Origin: Parascedosporium putredinis
Lineage: Eukaryota > Ascomycota > Sordariomycetes > Microascales > Microascaceae
DNA length: 64,000 nucleotides
Reading direction: 5' to 3'
Assembly (NCBI GenBank): GCA_949357655.1
Contig: CASHTG010000002.1
Location: forward strand, 1,116,001-1,180,000
Shown: piece by piece, positions 1 to 12,359 of the stretch
Numbering within the stretch: position 1 is the first letter of the stretch
Layout: each line of letters starts with the position of its first letter
The notes under the pieces: model-generated
Told to the model about the DNA's origin: nothing
The model's input: only the letters and a program-made list of their open reading frames with translations
Database searches by the model: none
Made by a program: the position numbers and the translations under genes

Positions 1-127
1 AGAGAACGACGATACACCCCTCTCTTCACCCCGCCAAGACAGGGAAGCGACAACACCCCTTGCGAATTGCGCACCTGCAGATAATCGGCGCCCACATACA
101 TCTTAGCACAAACCGTTAATTCCGACA

Positions 128-1228
128 ATGTCAAATCACGGATACTACGGCGGTGGCGGTGGTGGCGGCGGCCAGTACGGCGGTGCTCCTCCTCATCAGC
201 AACAACAGGGAGGATACGGCCAAAACTATCAACAGCAGGGCCAGTACAACCAACCCCAAGGCTACGGCCAAGGCGGCTATCCTCAACAGGTTCGTCGCTC
301 TACCACTCTTTTTTCCCCTCTGTTTCTTTTGTTTTGGCGTGCGTTCGCGCGGCTCCTCTGTTGCGCCAGGGACCCTATGGCACCCTGCGTTTTTGCCAAG
401 GAATCCATCCGACCCTCGGGATCAGACTATGCTAAAAGGATGCATCTGCAGCAGCAATATGGCGCACCCCCGCCGGCCCACTCCCCTACAATCAGGGTCC
501 TGGTTACGGTGCCCCTCAACAACCCAGCTACGGCGGTGGCCACCACCCCCAACAGCCCTCGTACTCTTCTCCCCCACCGAACCATCAGCCCTACTCCTCC
601 CCTCTCCCGGCCAGCAACAGGGCTACGGCGCGCCCCAGCAGCAAGGGTACGATAACCGAGGTTCATCACCTTATCCCCCCAGCAGTCCTATAACCAGCAG
701 TCGCACCAGCCTCAACAACACTACCAGGGCGGCAACCCCGATTTCGGCGGCCAGCCCTCCTACCAGGGTGGCGGTGCCGCCGCATATCCCGGCCAGCCCG
801 GTGCTCCCGGGGCCCGGATGGTGACCGAGGTCTAGGTGCCACGCTCGTCGGTGGAGGTGGTGCGGCGTGGGCCGCGCACAAGGCTGGAGGTGGCATGTTG
901 GCGACGCTAGGCGCTGCGGCGGCGGGTGCTGTGGGTGCCAACATGTTTGAGAACAAGTTCAAGAAGTGAGTTATCTACATCCCCTTCGTGCTAGTACACC
1001 GGTATAGACGCGAGGAGTACTTCAAGTCCCGACGATGTCTACCTATCGGGAGGTTCTGTCGGCATTCCTCGTCTCCCTTTGCGTATTCTATCAGTTTCTT
1101 TTCTCCCTCACTTGAAACCATGCGGTCGCTAACCTTGCTATAATTCTAGGAACAAGAAGCAAAAGAAGGAAAAGAAGTATGGTCACAGGGGCGGCGGCGG
1201 TTCGTCGAGTAGCAGTGACTCTGACTAG
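128..1228 (+). CDS. Glycine/glutamine-rich protein with C-terminal glycine-zipper segment
   Basis: The first exon (128-289) encodes a Gly/Tyr/Gln-rich start (MSNHGYYGGGGG...). Intron 1 is 290-451 (GTTCGT...GCAG) and intron 2 is 966-1149 (GTGAGT...TCTAG). Exon 2 continues the low-complexity YGAP/QQGY repeats and ends in a small-residue segment at about 825-960 (GATLVGGGGAAWAAHKAGGG, then LGAAAAGAVGAN). That is typical of a glycine-zipper membrane or self-association segment. The last exon is a Lys-rich stretch followed by SSSSDSD and TAG at 1226-1228. Fungal proteins of this composition are common and mostly uncharacterised, so no molecular function is assigned. Exon 2 is not open in one frame: I see about four single-base shifts (near 490, 605, 685 and 815), which I read as sequence errors because the Gln/Gly/Tyr composition continues across each one. 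Confidence 0.75.
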
Positions 1229-1627
1229 AGCCAAATTTTCTCTTAAGTGCCTGGATTCCGCTAATAAGAGATACCTACATTCACGGGCTATAAGAAGCAT
1301 ACCATTAGTTACCTTTGCCCTTTCATACTTTTACTTTGCTCTATTTTCCTTGGGATAGTCGGGACAATTGATCATACATAACATATTAATACGGCATCAA
1401 TAGCCTTGTTCCTGTACCGTCGTGACATGGTGACGTGTGCGAAACATGCCTACCACTTCCTGCTATCTACTTTTATAGTCACTAGCATTAGAGCAAAACC
1501 AACCCCGGCTTCGAAAAGACGAGTCTCCAGGGATCTAAGAGGAGGGTTCACACCTTTTAGCCTCCCTTCCCTTGCCGGGCCGCCGAGCCGCCTTCACAAC
1601 TAGCTCTCGGCAACACCCTATTTCGGG
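1229..1627. other. Intergenic, no gene seen
   Basis: AT-richer spacer after the glycine-zipper gene. Presumably it holds that gene's 3' UTR and the upstream region of the next gene. No clear motif was seen. Confidence 0.5.
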
Positions 1628-3386
1628 ATGAAGGGTGGACAAACAACAGTAGCACCCCTTTCGAGTGTTAGCATGGAAAGTACCTGTAGAGATCTGGGCA
1701 CCGTGCCAAAACTTGGGGAAGCCAAAAACCGAGCCCGAGGGGCGGAAGACTGTGCCACACACGGAGGCTGTGTTGTGTTTTTGCGAAACCCCAGCTTCTT
1801 AGAAGGCGTGGCAATTGTATCCTTGATTAAGCAAACCGAGAGAAAGGGAAAGCCTCACATTTTGATGAAACCACGAGTCGAATCGGTGAACTAAGGGTAA
1901 GGACACTTGTTCGTGCGCCGGACGATAGCTCTCGCCCAAACATGTCGCGCCCACCAGGCCATCTTACACAACGTGTGGATCAATGTTCCAAAATTTCTTC
2001 ATGCAGCATGTAACCTAGATCTTTCTCCCTTCCCTTTCTAAGCTCAACCTCCACGTGGCAAGAATTTGGCGTTGATTAGTTTCCCTTCCTGGTGATAGGT
2101 TCCTGAGCCAATCGCCTATGACGCCCGCGGGGATATCGAGTTAGACGATTTGCTTGCGAGAATCCAGGCTGCGATTATTGCACACCACGCCCTCCATGAG
2201 AAGCTCATGTGGGCCTACTTCGCGATTGCGGCAGAGAGGGTACCACTCCTCGTTCACGAGATGGAGAGGCTTTTAGCTTCCCTACGGCACACCAGCCAAG
2301 AGTTCGCTCTTCCATCTTCCGCGGGTCTAGTAGTGTCTCGTCTAGTTCCGACGCGGAGATATGTGGCAACAATTGCCGGTGTGCTCAACACTCTCACCAT
2401 ATTTGGCCGTAAGATTTTGACGATTCATACACCGCCAATGGACAATGCCCCTTGCAAGCTATTCTCCTAGGACAGTTGGGTGAAGAATTATGCCAACCAA
2501 GGGCATCCCTGCCAGGCCCAACTCTCTTCTCTCCGGGCTTAATTCGCTCCTTGGCGGAACTACCGGAGGCCATCCTCCAAAAGGTTGTTTTCAGGGGTAA
2601 CGCGCCCCTAGATGGTTAGTTGTCCGTTCTACTCGCTACGCACACTCTCGAAGCTGATTCAGACGTTGACATGATGAGCTTGGTCGGCTGCATTGCGCAA
2701 TATACCGTTCGGCTTGATAACACCCTTAAACAGTGTCAGTTTGTCGGGTTTCTCACGCTTGCTACCTTGCGACCCTACCTGCACAAAGCCGCGGTAATGA
2801 CAGTCATGGAGGCGCTCCGCCATTTAAACTCTATACCGCTCCTAAGTTCGAGCTCTACAACTCCAGGGTCCGAATGGTGCGGCTCTGTACCGCTTCCGGA
2901 TGGGAGGACTGACTCGCGCCAGGATTACCAACTAGACGGGACCGATCTTGAAGAAAGTGAAGAGAATATTTCTGCCATAGTATGCTTCGTAGCACCGTTC
3001 TGCTGCTCGCCGTCTTGGGCTGCGTGGCTGCGCGGTGCCGTGGAAGTTCTCATGGACGATCTGAACAGCGAGTGGGTGGTCGCTTATGTTCAAACCGCGT
3101 TGGACCAGCCGCCCCAAGTTGAACTCACAACAATTAACATAGCAGCCTCACGAGCCGAAGCTGATGAGGGCAAGATGATTATAGAATCTGGGGGCATATC
3201 GCTGTACATGGCCATTTCCGGCTGTCTGGACAGGTCACGAGAGAGGCAAGTCGTATACTCTTGGAAAAAACGTATTTGGGAGTCTCTGCCAAGCTGACCA
3301 TGGGGTGGCTCACACCTCTGGGTATCGTGGTCTTTCGGAATGATGGCCATGGAAGGAATTTCATGTGGTTCCCCCAGAAAGAATGA
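1628..3386 (+). CDS. Unrecognised protein, disrupted reading frame (possible pseudogene)
   Basis: Not recognised. A coding-like reading runs from ATG 1628 to about 1885. A phase-consistent intron (1886-2098, GTGAAC...GATAG) would join it to a second open stretch (GTT CCT GAG... from 2099) that runs to about 2460. A one-base shift then continues it to a TAG at 2617-2619. After that stop the same kind of reading stays open to about 3292, where another one-base shift leads to TGA at 3384-3386. The translation is mixed and helical with acidic and hydrophobic stretches (for example MSLVGCIAQYTVRLD). I see no signal peptide and no motif I can name. The later open stretches lack an ATG start of their own, so they only make sense as downstream exons or as a broken gene. 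It converges with the NLR on the other strand, with about 415 bp between the stop codons. It could be a real gene with assembly errors, a decayed gene, or chance. Confidence 0.4.
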
Positions 3387-3800
3387 CACTCAGATCACCG
3401 ACTTACTTCGTAATAGAGCCTCGCGACCCAACTCACGCTGATGAGGAAACCCTGCATTAATTACGGATCTTGACCTATCGAATGTGTCTCTATATGGTCG
3501 TGTGGCGCATTGACACTACAGATCGGCTATACTTCAGGAGTTTGAGGCAGTGTCTCTACGCGTCTTGTGGATCTGGACTCAGCCTGATCTACATCAAGTA
3601 ATCACTCATCTTGTCTTAAGACCTTGCGCCAGCATGGGTATAAAAGCTTCATCCTACTAGAGCACGTGGATGTTATTCGAATCGAATATACTCCAATACT
3701 CCAATGACCAGTAGCGGCCCGTTAGAGCAACCTATTGCGACTAATAAACCATCCTTTGATATTGCGATCTCACTCACAGTCACGACTGGGGGAATTAATA
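3387..3800. other. Convergent intergenic spacer
   Basis: Spacer between the stop codons of the disrupted + gene and the - strand NLR. It presumably carries both 3' ends. Nothing else is visible. Confidence 0.5.
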
Positions 3801-6800
3801 TTAGCTTTTGCTTCCCCGCCTGATCCAGCGTTCCTGTACCCATAACTGTGTGGCGCTATCGTTTGTCTCCGGGAAAGCCCCGTACGATGGAAGCACGAGT
3901 ATGTCGTCATGTGGCCGAGCGACCACCTGATCTGTATTCAACTCCCGGAAATAAGTCCGATGCATCGTAGTTATCTGGGAAGTTTGAGTTTCGGGCGCCG
4001 GATGACTCTCCCAGATTCTTATAGTGCCATCATATGAACTAGAGATGATACGAGTACCATCTGGCGAGAAGGCCACCGATGACACCCAACGAGTATGGCC
4101 TTCAAGCTTATGCATTTGCTGCCCTGACTTAGCATCCCAGATCCTGATCGTTTCATCATCTGAACCAGAGATGATGCGAGTACCATCTGGCGAGAATGCT
4201 ACTGATCTAACCCAATCACTATGGCCTTCAAGCTTCTGCATTTGCTGCCCTGACTTAGCATCCCAGATCCTGATCGTTTCATCATCTGAACCAGAGATGA
4301 TGCGAGTACCATCTGGCGAGAATGCTACTGATCTAACCCAATCACTATGGCCTTCAAGCTTCTGCATTTGCTGCCCTGACTTAGCATCCCAGATCCTGAT
4401 CGTTTCATCATCTGAACCAGAGATGATGCGAGTACCATCTGGCGAGAAGGCTACTGATCTAACCCAATCACTATGGCCTTTAAGCTTCTGCATCTGCTGC
4501 CCTGACTTAGCATCCCAGATCCTTATCGTTTCTTCAGCTGAACTAGAGATGATACGAGTACCATCTGGCGAGAAGGCCACTGATGTAACCTCGCCACCAT
4601 GGCCTTCAAGCTTCTGCATCTGCTGCCCTGACTTAGCATCCCAGATCCTTATCGTTTCGTCAGCTGAACCAGAGATGATACGAGTACCATCTGGCGAGAA
4701 GGCTACTGATCCAACCCAATCACTATGGCCTTCAAGCTTCTGCATCTGCTGCCCTGACTTAGCATCCCAGATCCTTATCGTTTCGTCACCTGAACCAGAG
4801 ATGATACGAGTACCATTTGGCGAGAAGGCTACTGATGTAACTGACCTACCATGGCCTTCAAGCTTCTGCATCTGCTGCCCTGACTTAGCATCCCAGATCC
4901 TTATCGTTTCGTCACCTGAACCAGAGATGATACGAGTACCATCTGGCGAGAAGGCTACTGATCTAACCCGCCAATCATGGCCTTGAAGCTTCTGCATCTG
5001 CTGCCCTGACTTAGCATCCCAGATCCTTATCATTTTATCATCTGAACCAGAGATGATGCGAGTACCATCTGGCGAGAAGGCTACTGATGTAACCGACCCA
5101 CCATAGCCTTCAAGCTTCTGCATCTGCTGCCCTGACTTAGTATCCCAGATCCTTATCGTTTCATCATCTGAACCAGAGATGATACGAGTACCATCTGGCG
5201 AGAAGGCTACTGATGTAACTGACCTACCATGGCCTTCAAGCTTCTGCATCTGCTGCCCTGACTTAGCATCCCAGATCCTTATCGATTTATCATTTGAACC
5301 AGAGATGATGCGAGTACCATCTGGCGAGAAGGCTACTGATGTAACCGACCCACCATGGCCTTCAAGCTTCTGCATCTGCTGCCCGGACCTAGCATCCCAG
5401 ACCCGTATGGTTGTATCATCTGACCCAGAGATGATTCGAGTACCATCTATCGAGAAGGCCACTGATGGCACTTCTCCAGCATGGCCTACCATCGTCTGGA
5501 GGCACGGGCTCCAGCCCTGCTCAACTATCGGTTTCGGAGAGATCCAACTTGGTTCTTCAGACTTGAATAGTTTTCGGATGACACAATTCGCGGGTGCGAA
5601 AATGAGTGCGGATACATATGTTTGTAACGGGGACTTTTCGATAAATGCGCGGCTATGCAGGATGAAGCGGTAGGCGTCTTCTATTTGCCGGACCAAGGTG
5701 CCGTGGTTGCTTGGCTAACTGACAGTTAGATATATTATTATTCTCTCTCTCGCTCTTACTCTCAGCATTGCGGGTACTAACCAGAACCCTGGAAAGCTGG
5801 GGGAAAGAAGCCATTGGGTTTATGAAAGCCTCGAGAAGACTCAAGGCTTCGAGCCAGTGGAGGAAATGTTGCCGAATGAATATAGAAAGAACTTTGACCA
5901 GACTCTTCACTTCTTTATCGGGGAATAGCACACGCTTCAATCGATAATGTAGCCGTGGGCGGAGGTTGCTTGTAAGAGCAGCACAGACGTGATCAATCCA
6001 ATACACGCAAGAATACCCTATAGCAAGGAGTGGATCCTCACTTGGCGGCGTGATATCTTCGAGAAGGGTCCCGGATATTTCAAGTCGTAGATATCTCTCC
6101 TCAATGTTCTGTTCATCTCTTCAAGGGATCTGTCGGCAATATCGCGGTGTACGGCTTTCTTCCCAGAAGGAAATATTGTATCGAGCGCCTCTTCGCTAAC
6201 CAAGTAGTCATTGGCCGATTGATGGATAAGGTAGATGCGATGGTCAAGAAGAGTAAGGAAGGAGCCACACAACTCCACAATCCTCTTCAAGTCAAGATCA
6301 TCGCACGAGAACCCTGCTAAGGTCCGCAACTCGAGAATGTGAAGGGGGCGATATGCTGCCGTTACGATAGACAGGGTTCTAAGGCACGCGTCTCTTGTGT
6401 CGGTTCTTGACATCATCACCTCCATCATCCGGCCGTAAAGAGCTGGAAGGCCTTCGGGCATCTTTTGAATCAGGCCAATTATATCTTTAGCTAACACATC
6501 GCGGACCGACTGGAAAACCAAGTCAACCCATAAGAAGGTGCCGCCAGCCTTGTCGAGGAGTTCTTTCTCGACGATAGCCTTCAGTTCAGGGTTTGGTTGC
6601 AGGGATGGTATTCGCATAATTTTGTGATGGATGTAGATCTCGATAGAGTTGCGCACAGCCTCCGAGTTCACCTCCAGACTCAACGTGAGAGTCTCATCGA
6701 TAACTACAGTATTGCGGCTTGTTACGATCCATTTCAGGCAGCTGTTTTGCTGGGAGGTATCCATAATAAGTTGAAGGAGGTCGTCTCGCTCAGTTTCGCA

Positions 6801-7906
6801 CTCATCAAGAGCATCGACAACCAAGTAAACGGTTCCTTGAGTGAAACTTTGAACCATGTCCTGGAATATTCTAGAAAGCGCATGGAAGGCATTTGCATTG
6901 CTAGACGAATCGAAAAATTCTTTGCCCTTTCGGGCGTACTCATGCTTGATGAAGGAGATCATGCTGCTATCCTGGAGCATTAGGAGATAAATTAATCCCT
7001 TGAGGATAGCCACTGCATCATTTAGCCTCGGGTCAGTATTCTGGCAGAAGAAGAATGATAAAGTTTCATCAAAGGCTGATTGGTTGTCCGGGGAGTGGGT
7101 GGCAAGTTTGGAGGAGGATTGAAACTGCTCCACAAGGGTTATCAAAAGCATGGTTTTGCCTTTTCCAGCATCACCCTTGATCCAAAGCGGCTTAGATGTC
7201 CCAGTTTTCCATTCAAGGTAGCCTGGGTGTGTAAGGATCCAGCGAGAGACGTCACGGTCCAGGCCACCTTTGACTCCTCGAATTCGGTGCAGGTCGTCCC
7301 TGGGATCGTCCCATTCTAAGTTCTTCAGTAAAGTGTCTCGCTCCGTATCATTGGTATTTAAAACATCTTTTCCTCGTTAGCTTCCGTCTCACAATAGCTT
7401 GAGCCTGGGATGGGGACGTACCCGTGGAAGGTGGGGATAACTTTAGCTGCTTCAAAATGTTGAGAGCCTCTGCTACTTGGGCCTCGACGCCTGGCTTGGT
7501 GATTTGGCTGATCGTTAAATATTGAATGTCCTCCGCTATACCACGCATAAGTGATGCGACATTGTTGCTATGGGTCAGGATGCGAAATTTAGCTTTCCGG
7601 CGCTCCAGGCCGCGGGTTTCATCATTCAGCCTAGTTGATTCGAAAATCGTGTGGAGTTTCTCTGCCCTTTCTCGACAATTGTTAACAACGCGGCTTATTG
7701 CCTCGCAAGATTCTTGATCGACGGTCGTTGTCTGGATAGATCCGGGGATCTGGTGGAGTGTTTCTAGCAAAGGGGAGTCTATCGGCAGCATCGCGGAAAT
7801 CTTGGGGAAGGCCCGATGAATGGCGAATAGCGGTATATATTTTGTAAGATGCCTCAACCAAAGTGATAATCGAAGAAATGCCACCGAGGATCTCAAGCCC
7901 AGACAT
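3801..7906 (-). CDS. SesA-NACHT-WD40 NLR-type receptor (HET-E/HNWD-like)
   Basis: STAND-family NLR of the kind that controls heterokaryon incompatibility and non-self sensing in Sordariomycetes. Start ATG is 7906-7904 (MSGLEILGGISSIITLVEA). Exon 1 (7906-7422) encodes a SesA-type N-terminal domain. Intron 7367-7421 has a GTACGT donor and joins in phase. Exon 2 (7366-5782) holds the NACHT domain: Walker A GDAGKGKT (7152-7175), Walker B VVDALDE (about 6801-6822), then WIVTSR, and a C-terminal YSCVYWIDHV motif also found in HET-E. Intron 5715-5781 is in phase. Exon 3 (5714-3801) encodes a linker and twelve 42-residue WD40 repeats (5486-3999). By analogy with HET-E, ligand binding to the propeller would drive nucleotide-dependent oligomerisation and trigger the N-terminal domain. 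Length is about 1,330 residues. Two one-base frame breaks (near 7770 and 6055) interrupt it. Both lie inside conserved motifs, so assembly error is likely, but a null allele is possible. The effector partner was not found in the window. Confidence 0.9.
3999..5486 (-). repeat. Twelve tandem 126-bp WD40 repeat units
   Basis: Each unit encodes 42 residues beginning GH and containing SVAFSPDGTRIISGS and IRIWDAKSGQQMQKL. Variation is confined mainly to unit positions 3, 4, 5, 7, 23, 25-26 and occasionally 32. Two neighbouring units (4141-4266 and 4267-4392) are identical over 126 bp by eye, and the next differs at only a few bases. This implies recent duplication or gene conversion within the array. 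Confidence 0.95.
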
Positions 7907-10722
7907 AATTGCTAGTTGTGCGTCGAAACGTAGTCTTCGTCAGGGCCGGGTAGTAGGTAGCTCAAAACCATGGACTTATTTTCTTGGCAAGCGTGCAGAT
8001 ATTGATCATCGGGATAGTTGTGAAGCTAAGATAATAGAGGCGTAGAGTGGAGAGAGGAGAAGGTATCCAGATCACCTGGGGAGATAGACAAAGCTGCCAT
8101 GTCCTTACCCCTCACTCTGGACTGTTTGGCAAGCTGGCAAGGCTCTGGGCTGCATGATGCATCTCTTCAAATCACCCAACCAGCAGTGACTGCATCCATC
8201 CATTGGATGTATTCCTGGTGTGGCTATGCATCAAGCATAGGGACACGGGCCAGTTCAGCTTCGAATATAAAGCCAGCATATTCAACAAGCAGGGTACATG
8301 TACCTATTGATACCCAACCACATCACGATGGGGAATACAGGCATTCAGGAAGGAGCAGCCATTCTCAGAAACCAACATGAGTAGTGGCGCCACAACCGTA
8401 TCATGTAAACTCACATTCGGGCACGCAGCACGTGCTCCAGTATCACGACCTCAGCGGTCAAGTTGAGGCCCATTGCCAGCAAACATCGACGGATGTAAAT
8501 TACCCATGCGGTCGATGAGGGTCAGAAAGTTACTGTAATGGCACCGCCAGGTCAGCGATCTCTCTGGAGGCTACTTATGGCCCATGATCAGCGGCAACGC
8601 TAACTAGTACTCGGCTGCACGGATGCCGCTACATAGACCCAGGAAATGGGCCAGGTTGGTGGTTTTACCTGCGAGGCCGACAGGGATCAGTATTTTCCTC
8701 AAAGTAGTAAGACAGGATGGCTTACCGTAACTAGAATGGGTGGGAATAGCCTCACTCACATCTACCAGCATATATCATAACACAGCGCAACGCGACGGGA
8801 ACGCAAGGGAGTGGCTGCTGACTTGTCTATCACTAGTGACTTGGATCCTGCGTCTACTGTGGTTATATTGGAATGTTCTAGATGGTTGTGTAGGATTATG
8901 TCATTGGAGATTGATGCGATTGGCAACATCAGAGTTGTCTAAGGATCGCGTTTGACAGCACCATTAATGTTGGAATTCTAGGTTGATGTAAATCTTGTTT
9001 ACAAAGCGAGCTGCTTTTTGCATTGCGTTTCGCATGGACGGTGAGACAACTACGCGAGATATCTCCCGAAATCCCGCCCAGATAAGTAAAACGCGGCCAT
9101 TTAAGTCTATGTGGCTTTGGACTGTCAGCTGTTTCAAGAACCCTCTAATTGCCTGGCCACCTGGAACACTCGCACCCAGAGGAGAAGGGTAGAACGAACT
9201 GGTATTTCCACGAATACTAGACTGAAGGGCGTAAAAGCATAGGAATGTGGTGTGGCGAGGGTACTTTGGCCTAAACGACATTCTCTATCATTAGCGCTTC
9301 TTAACTCTTCGAGAATGGAGCTATCGAACTGTAGTTGTTCACCACAAGGCGGCCACCTCGAGATCTTGATCTGATGCCCTTGGTCGTTTACGCCGCGATA
9401 TCTGCTAGGCAACACGCAGATATGGATTCGGTTCATACCGTTCCGCAGAGCACTTGTCTACGGAGCTTTTCGGCTTGCACCTAGATAATCTTTGCTTTTG
9501 AACCCGCCTTGACTGGATTTACAACTACATTACCTCGGTACTAGGTATGTCTTCCTGACATTTTAACACCTGTATCTGCCTGCTATAGTGCACAAGCTTG
9601 GAACAGCCTACACTGTCGTCGAATGTTCCTACGGCCATACTCGAGACAATGCCGCAAGTTTCATGTTCACCGGGTTCACTCGGAATTTCGACGAGTGAAA
9701 TTTTCATCTTGGAATAACTCTCCCGGACAAACAAGCTAACAGCAAAAGGGAGTGTTTACGGGTTATAATATAGATCAATGTTTGGCCAAACGTGCATGCA
9801 CCTGGAGCCGCCGACGGACTGCGGCTGCCGTTTCGTCGCAACGGACCGGCGCAACAATGATAGAAAAACCAACAGGCGGGGCGACACAGTCCTGACCATC
9901 GTCAATCAATCGATCTCAAGGCTCGTTGGCGGAAAGATATCTCTCGCGTTGGGGGATCTCTTCCTCTGTTTTTACCTCCACCGATTGTCCATGCATCTCG
10001 GTTAGCGCAGTGCATGTGCGTTGTCAAAAGTGTCGTACCTCGCCTCGCAAGCGAGCTTCGGTAGCGGCAAATCCCCTGCCCCATCCGGGAATCCTCTTCC
10101 CACGAACGACCCACCTGGCAATCTTGCCCAATAGGGCCGAGATGGGCACTGACCGCCGCGCGGGACTCCGTATGGCCAATGGGCGAAGCGACGGGGCGGT
10201 CGGCGAGTGATCTCGTTACTCACCCACTGCGATACAACGCAAGGCCATACCAAGAGTTCGTCAGGAGAAGACCAACAGCCAAGCGAAGCGAATCTCACGT
10301 TGAAACCCGCGTTGGTTTGCATTCTTGATGTCGTCCGAGCTCTGGACCCACTTCTTCCCCACATCAGTTCCTTTTGTTTTTTATCCTTCCTTTTTCCCTC
10401 ACCTGCACCTTTTGAGATGCGCGATCTCTAACCGAGCACACGGGTCGGTTCGGGGGCTGCGGAGACCAAGCGTTTGGCTACTGGCGCGGGTGCGGACTCG
10501 GAAGAAGATGAGCGTAATTATGCGGCCGCCAGCGCATTTCGGCAGGCCACGAGGATCAATTAATCCCGCCTTTAAAGCCCAGCTCTCGCCTTGAAAAGAA
10601 GGTGGATGGGAAGGGCGAGCAATGTTCAAAGCTCAGATTCTGTATCCTTCGTATAGCCAAGCGATCGTGTTGCGGTAAGACTCCAAAACCCACCCAAACG
10701 AATATAGAAGATCACCAAAGCA
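7907..10722. other. Intergenic region, 2.8 kb, no supportable gene
   Basis: It holds the upstream regions of the NLR (-) and the acyltransferase (+). Short minus-strand open stretches at about 8964-9734 look weakly protein-like but lack ATG starts and are mutually out of frame. No RNA gene or mobile element was recognised. Confidence 0.45.
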
Positions 10723-12359
10723 ATGGGGAGGAAAAGGTTCCATCCTGTTCCCGTCGTCGCCACCGATACGGTTATTCCCTTGCACTCGCTAGATGGCAAC
10801 CACATCAATGCCTCGATCCTGCTATACTGTCTCCTCCGCTTCGACGACGTTCTCGATGCCGAAAAGCTCCGCGCTGCCCTTCAAAAGTTACTCGACCGTG
10901 ACGGGTGGAGGAAACTCGGTGCCAGGTTACGCATCAACGTAGGGCAACCCAGAAAACCTAGCCGTTCAAACATGCGTGACTTGAAGAGATGGGTCGTGAT
11001 TGCTGACACTGGACCCTGGTGTCACGTCGACGTCTAGGATACCGGAAAATACGAATATCACATCCCTCAAGCCTTCAACGACTCCCGCCCGGCCTTCACC
11101 TACTCCCATGTGAACCACGGTGTGCCCATCGCCGAGCATCCGGCCGGTTCCCAGGTGCCATCGGGCCAGCCAGTAGGCGACAGCCCCAGCATCCTGCCCG
11201 CGCCGCCCGAAATCGCCAAACTCGCCAGCCCCGCCGACGGCCCCAGGACCTTGGCCGACTACGTCGAACACGACCGGCCCCAGATCGGCCTGCACGTGGT
11301 CTCCTTCGCCGATGCGACGCTCGTCTCCATCAGCGGGCTCCACACGCTGTGGGACGCCATGGGGCGGAAGGAATTCCTGCTAGCGTGGATCGCCGTGCTG
11401 GAAGGCCGCGAGGACGAAGTCAAGCCCTTTTCGGGATTCGACGAGGATCCGCTCCGCGAGCTGGGCTCGCAGCCTTCGGAGCCGTTCGACTTGGTGGATC
11501 GCCGCTTGTCGATGCTGCAGCTGCTCGTGTACGGCCTACGTCACAAATTTGAGCAGGTCGCTCACGACGAAGATGCCGGCGTTATTTGTATCCCGGCAAA
11601 GTTCCTAGCGTCTCTCCGGGACGAAGCTATGGCAGAGCTCGATGGTTTCAGCGCGTTAGAACAGGAAACTTCCACTTCGGAGGAGGACATTTCTGAAAAA
11701 GGAAAAAGGCAGTCACATTCGTGAGCGATGGCGACTTGCTCCTCGCATGGATCAGCCGCGCCGTGGTTAAGCATACACCCATTAGGTCGGCCCGCACCGT
11801 CACCCTCTTCAACGCCCTCAGTCTACGCGGGATCCTCGCCGACGAGCTTCTACCTTCCACAGATGCCTACGTCGCAAACGCCATCTCCGGCATAAACACC
11901 ATCCTGCCCGCCCGCGACATTGCAGAGCGACCCCTCGGCTACACGGCGGCGAAGATCCGGCAAACGCTGGGGACGCAAACCACCCGCGACCAGCAAGAGG
12001 CGTGCGTCGCCCTCATGAAGGAGACTTTTGCCCGGACGGGATACCCGGCGCTTTTTGGCGACGCTACAATGCAAATGGTGCTCATGACCAACTGGTCCAA
12101 GGCTAAATTCTTCGACTTGGACTTCTCGTCCGCCGTCGTGGGTAGAGGCGATGCGGTAGAGATCGGCGGCGACGATGTCGCGCGGAAGCCGGGTAGGCCG
12201 ACGTATGTTCAGCCGGTTTCGTTCTCCGACTTCTCGACGAGATATGCCTTCAACGTGGCAGGGAAGGATGCGAACGGGAACTACTGGCTGTATGGCGTAT
12301 TAAGAAAGAAGACGTGGGCGCGCATGGCGGAGGCTCTAAAGCGAGGCGAGTATTGCTGA
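10723..12359 (+). CDS. BAHD-family acyltransferase (fungal transferase family)
   Basis: Transfers an acyl group from acyl-CoA to an alcohol or amine acceptor; the substrate is unknown. The start MGRKRFHPVPVVATDTVIPL fits the N-terminus of this fungal family. Exon 1 is 10723-10938. Intron 10939-11037 (GTAGGG...GTCTAG, branch TGCTGAC) joins in phase and restores ARLRIN to DTGKYEYHIP. The catalytic HxxxD motif is HTLWD, at about 11341-11355 (SISGLHTLWDAMG). The C-terminal half (FVSDGDLLLAWISR, then NWSKAKFFDLDFSSAVV) matches the second lobe; a plant-style DFGWG motif is absent, as in many fungal members. One frame break lies in the A-rich run at 11696-11707, consistent with a one-base homopolymer error. 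Length is about 510 residues, normal for the family. Neighbours give no pathway, so a secondary-metabolite or detoxification role is only a guess. Confidence 0.85.

Noticed and set aside
4024..4986. 320-codon plus-strand ORF
   Set aside because: It is the exact antisense of the WD40 repeats and repeats with their 126-bp period. The minus strand has clear NLR domains.
3999..5486. Tandem 126-bp repeats as a CRISPR-like or satellite array
   Set aside because: The unit is a multiple of three, fully coding on the minus strand and encodes a canonical WD40 repeat; there are no unique spacers.
8964..9734. Three minus-strand open stretches with some protein-like texture
   Set aside because: They start at non-ATG codons, are in different frames, carry no motif I recognise and cannot be joined with good splice sites.
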